Source of the DNA: Clostridiaceae bacterium | Lineage (GTDB): Bacteria > Bacillota > Clostridia > DSM-8532 | DNA length: 13,156 nucleotides | Assembly: GCA_012727625.1 (NCBI GenBank) | Contig: JAAYGP010000212.1 | Location: 1 to 13,156 of the forward strand | Direction: 5' to 3' | Shown: positions 6,226 to 13,156 of the stretch, piece by piece | Numbering within the stretch: position 1 is the stretch's first letter | Layout of the letters: each line of letters begins with the position of its first letter | Notes under the pieces: generated by a model | The model's input: the letters and a program-made list of their open reading frames with translations, nothing else | Databases searched by the model: none | What the model was told of the DNA's origin: nothing | Position numbers and translations under genes: made by a program

Positions 6226-9200
6226 ATGAGGCTTCACATAAAAAAAACAGCGGCAGCATTTTTGCTTCTGTGTCTTATTGCAGGCATTTTAATACCGGAT
6301 GTTCAGCCATGTTTTGCCGCAAACAACGTTTTTAATCCAGGCATTGCATACAATCAGACAACAGGCAGATGGGACATATCATGGATACCTGTTGATGGAA
6401 CCGCCACTGTTTCGGTTAAATGGCACAGGCCTGACGGTACTGTTGATTCCCTTGAGGATATTCCTGTAAATCCTCTTGATAAAAATACCGTAAGTTTCGT
6501 ATTCCTGCCGAACCATATTTATGATCTGACATTCAGTTTCAAAAACAACAATGGTGAAACGGTTTCATTCATAAATAGATTTGGAAGGCTTGTTAATTCC
6601 GAGACAGTTTACTTTCTTTCCGATATCACCTTTGAAGGAACATCCTTTAATGATTCAGCCGTATTGGGAGGATTGTCCGACGGTAATCCAAATCTGATTA
6701 TGAATAATGACGGAACAGAAGTTATCCGTATTATCAGCGGACATGATCCCAAAATTACACTTCGCTGGAAAGTACCAACCATATGGGAGGAATCACAAAA
6801 CAGAGTTCTGCCCGTAACTCATGAGCTTGTGAACCTGGATCCTCTTGAGAGCGATATCTCTCCTCACATCGATCTTGATTACGCATATTTCCATATCCAG
6901 ATGAATGAAATTACAGACATTGTTACAGGGAAGGATTACCGGACGGTTGTCAACGATGACGGAACCATTATTGTACATGAAAACGGAAAACCGGTAAATG
7001 GGTTTGATTCCAGTGGTGATGTAATTTCTGATGACAAATATGTATACTTTACGCTGGATCAAACTGACGGGATAAGGCCCGGTACAGAATATGAGAAAAT
7101 TAATATCCGCATGTATTTCTGGAATATTGCCAGCAGTGAGCAGGCATTTTCAACAAGGCTGGTTTATGGTTACAGCCCGGGTCAGGGCTTTTTAATCGAA
7201 AACAAGGACTACATTTTCCAGACAATAGAGGCGAGAATTGACTCCATCTTCACGCCGACAATGTATGAAGTGAGCAAGGTTGATGTGGACAGGATGGAGA
7301 TAAGAATATACAAAATTAAAAGCAAAAACTATACGGAGCTATATTATCAGATTCAGGACGCCGGTTCCATAATGGATTTAATCGAGAGCGCATCAACTCT
7401 AAGCAGCGGTATAAAAGTACCGGATGCAAGTATTCCTGATGATACCGGCTGGGGCAGTGTCATTATTGAAATTCCCTTAAACCAGTACGGGGAACACCCT
7501 CAACGGTATTACAGGATTGTTGTGACAGACGGTGATGCAAACACGCCGTTGGGTTCATTGGCAATTGATCTCAGAATGCTGGGAAACGACACGGGTAAAC
7601 CTCCTGTTCCGCGGGAGATCCAGGTGCTTCCCAGGTATGCCGGAAAACAGGAAGTAGTTTATCAAAACCCGGCGGAGGATGCGACAATACATATACCTTT
7701 AACAGACCTCAGGATATCCTTTGAAAAACCACTTGTGTGGAGAACACAGAACTGGAGCGACATTGTGTCATCCCCAGACAGTGATAACGATATAACTTTC
7801 CATTTGCTTTTGAATACTTTTATTTCAGATGACATAAAAATGGTGGAAACAAGGGAAATCGGCGATGAACAGGTTACGGTGTTTGTGCCTGTAAAGGAAA
7901 AACGCGTACTGACGGTTGGAAAGCATCAGCTTCATGAAGACCCCGACAACAGCAGCAGGCTGTATTTTGATGTGGCCGGGGACGGTTTGTTCAGGGATCA
8001 TGTCCTTGGCACTTCCCTGGATTATGAAAACGATATTGATTATGACATAAACGGAAACCCGGACTATCCAACCTTTTTAATTCCCAATACCATATACTAT
8101 ATGAGGATGTTTTCATCCCGGCTTAAGGACAGTGATAAAATCAACTGGGCAGGCCGTGAGGAACTGAATCTGGAAGAGCTGATTTCATATATCTCGCCTA
8201 TTAAAAGCTTCACCACATATCCCAACAGGGAAATGCCGATACCGCTTCCCAATGTGACTTTGGGTGTGGATCTTGGGACCGCGCCTGATCCGGATACCGG
8301 AAAACCAATATTAAACGGAATTACGGTAAGCTTTCCAAAGGTTCTGAATGATAACGACTGGCTTAATTACACCACCATAACTGATAACAGAAGAATTGTC
8401 TATGATATATATATGAGCGACAGTACGGACGAGGATAGTTTTATCCTGATCGATTCCATAGAAACCCTATACCCGGATGACAACCCGGAAGCTCCCGTGT
8501 CAACACTTATAACAGGATTTCCAAAGGATCCTTCAGGAGAGCTTAAGCCCAACACAACATATTATTTCAAGGTCCGCGCTAAGCTGTATGCCGGTGATGA
8601 TACAATACCGTTTACTCAAAGCGATGAAACACCTGTAAAATCCATAACAACGCCAAAAACAGACTCCGGCAGCCTCGACGATTCGGGCAAGCTGCCAAGA
8701 ACTCCCGTGGAATTTTCCATAGCGCTGGATGAAAACGGCGAACAGGAGCTGACCGATGCCAAGGTAACATTAAACTGGCTCCATGCCGAACCGGATGTTA
8801 CATATGAGCTGGTATGTACGAGCAAAAAACTGGCCGCCGACGCCACAACAGATGACTATATAAATGACGAGTACCATATTGGAACGGCATCAAACCCAGG
8901 CTTTTTAAGAGTTTACAGGAATTATAAAACCAATGAAGATGACACCGAGCTACATATAGATGTCATAAACACACCGCTGAAATCAGTAGGTTTTACCTAT
9001 AACATTGATAATACCCGGGTGGCACGTTTGCCGATCAATCTTCCGTTTTTAAAACCTAATCACCTTTATTATTTCAGCCTCAGGGCAGTCCGGAACAGGG
9101 GGACTGAAAATGCCGTATACAGTAGTTGGGTAAGCATTCCGGTTACTACGAAAATGGTTAAACCTCCGGGTTTTCTTGAAGTGATAAATGATGTCCAGCT

Positions 9201-11334
9201 TGGATTCAGGCTCCGGTTGTATGATGGTACTCCCGCTGAGGATATTAAGATTATGCTGAAGAAAAGCCATCAAAACGAGAGCTTCTATTATGAGCTGAAC
9301 AGGGCGAAGTATTCAGTCGTAAAGGATGGGAGTTATTATTACATCAGGCTGTATGATCTGGAACCTGATACATGGTATGATATAAAACCATATTATTCTG
9401 ATGGAGACAAAGAATATTGGTACGATAACGACAGCAAAGGCTGGAGCAGTTCCGGGGGCGAACCTGTAAAAATGAAAACCCGGGACACTCTTCATGAGAT
9501 TGAAGTAAGGTTTGAAGGGGAAACATTATATGAATATTTTCTTGAAATTAGAACCGATGATGATGAAGACTATGTGAAACTGGAGTATGATAGTAATGAC
9601 CCCGGGGAAAGTGATTACGGCTATATGCTTGAAGACGGCACATGGGTGGAATTTTACCTGGAGAAAACCTATGCCTATGTTGAGGATGGCTTAAAAGACC
9701 GGTATGTCTACTATGCAAAGATATCCCGGGCACGAAGAAAACGAAGTGACGGGACATATAAAAGAGAGCCCCTTTTGGCCAACACCCGCTACTATATCAA
9801 AGCATGGGCAAGAAATGTGGAAGATTCCAGGCATGTGGGCCCTGTGACAATTCGGACCGATTTCAGCCAGGATGATTATGACAAGGATCATATCTGGGAT
9901 CAGATTGAAGATGCTTTCGGCAAAAAGGCGGATAATCTTACAAGAAAACTGTATTTTACCGTGGACGAAGCAGATAAAACGGAAAACAGGGTTCTATTAA
10001 AAGGAGCCCGCATTAAAAATCTTATGCAAATGGCAGGGCACACAGGGATAACCGTTGATATTTCAAGGGAAAGACCGGAGACGAACAGGGATGTGATTCT
10101 CATACCCTATGAAATTCTGGATACAATCGGAAAGTATAACAGCAGGCTTACTATAAAACTTGCAGGCTGTGAGCTGACCATAACGGAAGATTGCCTTGAT
10201 TTGGATAACCTTAGACAGTTGGTGATCTCAACAAACCTGAAGGAAACCATGCTTGAGGTAACGGTTGGAAGGGAAAAAGAAGGTTCGGTAGCGCCTCCCG
10301 TCGGGTTCACATATGGAACCCAGGTTTATGACATAAACGTGGAGGCCGTGGGGTCAAGACTTACCTATGAGGAAATAAATAAAATAATATATGATATTTT
10401 AAAAGACTCAAATGCAACAGGACCATTCAGGTATGGGATTTTCGACAGGGAACTGGCCAGGCTTTTATCCCAGGAAAGCACTTTAACATATAAAAGCTAT
10501 GTTGAACTGGAGAATATTCTAAATTTGGTAATGGATGAAATTGAAGAAGAGCTGTCCTTTTATATTGAAGACATATTGGAGGGAGGAAGAGGCTTCAGAC
10601 CCTCAATAACAAGCCGCAGACAGGTAAAGGGGCTGGGTGGAGGCCTGAAGCTTAAGATCCTGCATCAGGGTTTTGAGGGTCTGGTGGAACCCTATGCATT
10701 GCCATATGGCAAATATAATTGGGAAGAGCCTTACGGCATTAAAGCATGGATGTTTCCCTATATACTTTTTTCGGCAAATACACCCGGAGAGTATGTTGTT
10801 TTCAATATAAAACAGGTGGAGATACCAACCAGGGATGGCATGACTGATCCCGAACTGCAAAAATTTGCACAGAAATATAATCTTCAGAAGGTTTTTGGAA
10901 AAAAAGCCCTGTATCCCGGTGATTATGTTTCCGGGGACAATGCAATCGCTCTTTTTGAAATGGTAACCGGAACGGAGAAAGAAGTTGCGGGATTGTCTAC
11001 CCCTGCAAAAATCCGTTATTATAAACTGGATAAAATCCTGCCGTCATCTGTAATCCAGCCTGCCATTAACAGGGAGCAGGCAGCAGTTGTCGCGGTGGAA
11101 ATTTACGCATATAAATCCGGCATTTCCGCCGATATGATAAGACCTTTAACCGTGCATTTCATAAAAAACGGTGATGAAATGCAGGATTTTGTTTACCACA
11201 GGATTTTAATAGCACTGGATCTTGGTATAACAAAGCTTGAACCGGATAATACCTATGATGGTGCCGGAAAGGTTACGGTAGAGGAAATGCTTAAAGAAAT
11301 AATAGTTGTTTTAGAGCTTCTGGGAGAATGGTAG
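6226..11334 (+). CDS. Large exported FN3-rich surface protein with degenerate C-terminal SLH-like region
   Basis: The 1702-residue protein begins with a signal peptide (cleavage probably after CFA at 31). Most of residues 35-1210 consists of beta-rich FN3-like modules. The recurring Y-x-(F/L/I)-x-(L/V)-(R/K)-A strand after a PNT/PDT turn is seen near 95, 285, 620, 772, 942, 1045 and 1184, so about seven modules. Residues 1217-1228 fit a calcium-loop pattern D-x-D-x-D-x3-D-x2-E. A unique region (about 1230-1530) follows, with a strand-rich ILIPYEIL block and a helical part rich in glutamate. The last 160 residues look like three worn SLH modules: YPGDYVSGDNAIALFEM, INREQAAVVAVEIY with NREQ at 1615-1618, and KVTVEE at 1682-1687. 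None carries an exact TRAE. GAGGAG lies eight bases before ATG. It is first in an operon with the following gene. No enzyme domain is visible; a structural or adhesive wall role is inferred. Confidence 0.88.
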   Translation: MRLHIKKTAAAFLLLCLIAGILIPDVQPCFAANNVFNPGIAYNQTTGRWDISWIPVDGTATVSVKWHRPDGTVDSLEDIPVNPLDKNTVSFVFLPNHIYDLTFSFKNNNGETVSFINRFGRLVNSETVYFLSDITFEGTSFNDSAVLGGLSDGNPNLIMNNDGTEVIRIISGHDPKITLRWKVPTIWEESQNRVLPVTHELVNLDPLESDISPHIDLDYAYFHIQMNEITDIVTGKDYRTVVNDDGTIIVHENGKPVNGFDSSGDVISDDKYVYFTLDQTDGIRPGTEYEKINIRMYFWNIASSEQAFSTRLVYGYSPGQGFLIENKDYIFQTIEARIDSIFTPTMYEVSKVDVDRMEIRIYKIKSKNYTELYYQIQDAGSIMDLIESASTLSSGIKVPDASIPDDTGWGSVIIEIPLNQYGEHPQRYYRIVVTDGDANTPLGSLAIDLRMLGNDTGKPPVPREIQVLPRYAGKQEVVYQNPAEDATIHIPLTDLRISFEKPLVWRTQNWSDIVSSPDSDNDITFHLLLNTFISDDIKMVETREIGDEQVTVFVPVKEKRVLTVGKHQLHEDPDNSSRLYFDVAGDGLFRDHVLGTSLDYENDIDYDINGNPDYPTFLIPNTIYYMRMFSSRLKDSDKINWAGREELNLEELISYISPIKSFTTYPNREMPIPLPNVTLGVDLGTAPDPDTGKPILNGITVSFPKVLNDNDWLNYTTITDNRRIVYDIYMSDSTDEDSFILIDSIETLYPDDNPEAPVSTLITGFPKDPSGELKPNTTYYFKVRAKLYAGDDTIPFTQSDETPVKSITTPKTDSGSLDDSGKLPRTPVEFSIALDENGEQELTDAKVTLNWLHAEPDVTYELVCTSKKLAADATTDDYINDEYHIGTASNPGFLRVYRNYKTNEDDTELHIDVINTPLKSVGFTYNIDNTRVARLPINLPFLKPNHLYYFSLRAVRNRGTENAVYSSWVSIPVTTKMVKPPGFLEVINDVQLGFRLRLYDGTPAEDIKIMLKKSHQNESFYYELNRAKYSVVKDGSYYYIRLYDLEPDTWYDIKPYYSDGDKEYWYDNDSKGWSSSGGEPVKMKTRDTLHEIEVRFEGETLYEYFLEIRTDDDEDYVKLEYDSNDPGESDYGYMLEDGTWVEFYLEKTYAYVEDGLKDRYVYYAKISRARRKRSDGTYKREPLLANTRYYIKAWARNVEDSRHVGPVTIRTDFSQDDYDKDHIWDQIEDAFGKKADNLTRKLYFTVDEADKTENRVLLKGARIKNLMQMAGHTGITVDISRERPETNRDVILIPYEILDTIGKYNSRLTIKLAGCELTITEDCLDLDNLRQLVISTNLKETMLEVTVGREKEGSVAPPVGFTYGTQVYDINVEAVGSRLTYEEINKIIYDILKDSNATGPFRYGIFDRELARLLSQESTLTYKSYVELENILNLVMDEIEEELSFYIEDILEGGRGFRPSITSRRQVKGLGGGLKLKILHQGFEGLVEPYALPYGKYNWEEPYGIKAWMFPYILFSANTPGEYVVFNIKQVEIPTRDGMTDPELQKFAQKYNLQKVFGKKALYPGDYVSGDNAIALFEMVTGTEKEVAGLSTPAKIRYYKLDKILPSSVIQPAINREQAAVVAVEIYAYKSGISADMIRPLTVHFIKNGDEMQDFVYHRILIALDLGITKLEPDNTYDGAGKVTVEEMLKEIIVVLELLGEW

Positions 11335-11351
11335 CAGAAAGGGAGCGGACC

Positions 11352-13156
11352 ATGAAGATAAAAATTTTATTTGCCAGGATTTTAGTATGGATTTTAATTC
11401 TCTGTATGGTTGGTGTTTTTTTGGCACAGTTGGTTTTTGCGAATATGGCCATACCCTCAACTCCTCCGCAGAACATTACCGTTTATGATATAGGGTATGA
11501 GAGCGAAGGGGGACAAAACTGGTTTGTTCAATTCAGATGGGGTGCACCAACATACCCGCCTGAAGCCACAGGTGATAAAACCCAGATATTTTATTTCAAC
11601 CGTGTTAAACGCGGTACCGGCGAACTTGAAAGTGATGTCCTGGAATTCACCCTGAATCACACAGACACATCCCTTTCCACAAGCGGATATGGTATAGAAC
11701 TGGATCATGGCACCATTTACCAGTTTTACGGGAGATCTCACTATACTTATGGGGAGCTGGGCCAGTATGAGTTTTTATCAGGTAAATCAAACACAGTAAA
11801 GTTCCTTACCAATCTGGAATTCGGAGCGGAATTGATAAGCGGAACCAATGAAATAAGAATAGTATGGGATGATGTCTGGGACACGGACGGCAGGATTGAC
11901 TACCGGATTCTTATTTCCGATACATCCGGGTTTACCCAGCCACCGTCAATACCGGACATTATAGGAGCGAATATAGGAAAGGAAGGCAGCAGGGTCACCG
12001 CATCAAATGGAAAGCTTGAGTACATATACACAAATGCCCTGCCAGGGCGTGAATATTCGATTAAAATAATTCCGCTTGTAGACTCTGATATTGCGGTAAT
12101 TCCCGAAGAAGAGCTTCCTGTTATCAAAGTAAAAACAGAAATTATCCTTAAGGCAAAAAAAATGGGTGAAACATCCGACAATATAAGATGGATGCTTTTC
12201 TGGGATCCAATTATAAAAGGAGCAATCGGGGATACAACTTTTACAAAGGTTGAATATAAGCTGTACCGCTATGATCAGACTGGCAGGGAAACTTTTTTCG
12301 CCCTCGTAACGGACAAGGACCGCTATGAGATGAACATACCTCCAGGTGATGTTGAAAAATATAAATATAAGGTTGAAGCTGTGGCATACAAACCGGACGG
12401 TTCAAGCGTACCATTCTACTCAACCACCCAGGTGGCGCTTGTAGAACAGATCCCTGAACACCCCGCTGCGCCTGAATTTGTTTCCGGCTTTCCGACAGCA
12501 GACCCGGTTCCCTTATATTTTGATGAGCTCCTGACAAGTAATTCGGCAACACTGTTATGGATAGCTCCCTACACCGGGGATGGGAAAGTTGACACTGATA
12601 TCTATTATGATCTTTATCTTGTGGAAAACACAGAAGACATTAAAAATCTGCCGTTAACCAGAAAGATTGGTTCCAATCTGTCAATGACACAAGGGAATGA
12701 AGTAAGGGATTCGGACACAGGAAAGCTAATCGTTTACAAATATACGATAAGTAATCTTAAACCTAATGCCATTTATTATTGCGTTATGATTGCCAGGAAA
12801 AATTACCTGACAGAAAGCAGCGGCGGCTTCATGCTAACCATGCCATATTTGTCGGATCCGGCTATTAAGGTTATTATAACCAGGCCTGACACGGAGGAGG
12901 ACAAACCACTGGCTCCTCCATCCCCTCCGTTTCGCCCTGCTCCGGGTGATTCCGTCGGCAAAACGGAAATCAAACTCCAGATGGAAAAATCCTGGCTTGA
13001 GCTATATAACCCTGAAATGAAAAAATGGTTGTATGTAATACGTGAAAACGATCCGGAAGCCGGTTCTGAGAACAGCATTTACAATAAATACAACTCCTTT
13101 ACCTATGAAGAATACCTTGAAAATGCGGCACTTCCGGATGGCGACGAAAGGAAAAA
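11352..13156 (+). CDS. Exported FN3-repeat surface protein (3' end outside window)
   Basis: An open frame runs from ATG at 11352 to the window edge without a stop, giving 601 codons. GGAG (11342-11345) lies six bases upstream, and the start is only 17 nt after the previous stop, so the two genes are cotranscribed. The first 30 residues form a signal peptide (MKIKILFARILVWILILCMV, then cleavage probably after VFA). Four FN3-like modules follow at about 37-155, 157-260, 262-370 and 373-515; the fourth shows LKPNAIYYCVMIARK, the same PN-x-x-YY turn as in the preceding protein. A proline-rich linker (about 516-535, LAPPSPPFRPAPG) leads to a new region with aromatic-rich WLELYNPEMKKWLYV. The C-terminus is missing, so anchoring is unknown; an SLH region like that of its neighbours is possible. 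No catalytic motif is seen. Confidence 0.85.
   Translation, partial: MKIKILFARILVWILILCMVGVFLAQLVFANMAIPSTPPQNITVYDIGYESEGGQNWFVQFRWGAPTYPPEATGDKTQIFYFNRVKRGTGELESDVLEFTLNHTDTSLSTSGYGIELDHGTIYQFYGRSHYTYGELGQYEFLSGKSNTVKFLTNLEFGAELISGTNEIRIVWDDVWDTDGRIDYRILISDTSGFTQPPSIPDIIGANIGKEGSRVTASNGKLEYIYTNALPGREYSIKIIPLVDSDIAVIPEEELPVIKVKTEIILKAKKMGETSDNIRWMLFWDPIIKGAIGDTTFTKVEYKLYRYDQTGRETFFALVTDKDRYEMNIPPGDVEKYKYKVEAVAYKPDGSSVPFYSTTQVALVEQIPEHPAAPEFVSGFPTADPVPLYFDELLTSNSATLLWIAPYTGDGKVDTDIYYDLYLVENTEDIKNLPLTRKIGSNLSMTQGNEVRDSDTGKLIVYKYTISNLKPNAIYYCVMIARKNYLTESSGGFMLTMPYLSDPAIKVIITRPDTEEDKPLAPPSPPFRPAPGDSVGKTEIKLQMEKSWLELYNPEMKKWLYVIRENDPEAGSENSIYNKYNSFTYEEYLENAALPDGDERK

Noticed and set aside
5848..6237. 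Minus-strand open frame of 129 codons across the leader and the start of the large FN3 gene
   Set aside because: It starts with GTG without a ribosome binding site, its translation resembles no protein family, and it overlaps the real gene's ribosome binding site and start.
6226..6330. Lipoprotein signal in the large FN3 protein
   Set aside because: The cysteine in LLLC lies too early in the hydrophobic core and lacks the small residue before it required by the lipobox; an ordinary signal peptide fits better.
12241..12552. Minus-strand open frame of 103 codons
   Set aside because: It is antisense to the FN3 modules of the third surface protein; its composition is unlike a real protein.

Overview
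The window looks like chromosomal DNA from a Gram-positive anaerobe of class Clostridia. The evidence is moderately low G+C by eye, strong AGGAG-type ribosome binding sites, intrinsic terminators with long T runs, a DnaD-type primosome protein, a probable spore-coat LysM/GH18 enzyme, and S-layer-homology (SLH) proteins carrying fibronectin-III-like (FN3) repeats. The style resembles the Acetivibrio/Clostridium thermocellum group, but that placement is an inference. No mobile element, CRISPR array, tRNA or rRNA was seen.

Left part (1-2137). On the minus strand a DnaD-like protein (38-1012) is followed 8 nt later by the first nine codons of another gene that leaves the window, probably the helicase loader that usually partners DnaD. 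A divergent control region (1013-1343) with two operator-like inverted repeats separates it from a plus-strand PHP-family metallohydrolase (1344-2018). That gene ends at a hairpin terminator placed just before the stop codon of the convergent next gene.

Middle part (2138-4001). A minus-strand gene encodes a 509-residue LysM-LysM-SH3-GH18 protein without signal peptide. This is the layout of spore-associated cortex-lytic enzymes of the SleL/YaaH kind plus an extra SH3 domain. Upstream of it lies a sequence fitting a mother-cell (sigma-K/sigma-E type) promoter. The same 334-bp gap holds the extended -10 promoter of the following plus-strand gene.

Right part (4002-13156). Three consecutive plus-strand genes encode exported, FN3-rich surface proteins with no recognisable catalytic domain. 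The first (581 aa) has three SLH modules and three tandem repeats of about 112 residues, and ends with three in-frame stops and a strong terminator. The second (1702 aa) has about seven FN3-like modules, a calcium-loop-like motif and a C-terminal block that looks like degenerate SLH modules. The third starts 17 nt later and runs out of the window after 601 codons of further FN3-like modules. Genes two and three look like one operon, driven by a near-consensus promoter at 5881-5909 that would give a leader of about 310 nt with several possible hairpins. This FN3/SLH cluster, its long leader and the palindrome at its predicted transcription start are the least ordinary things in the window. A working inference is that the SLH proteins anchor at the cell surface and the FN3 arrays serve as spacers or as binding or structural modules of the envelope.
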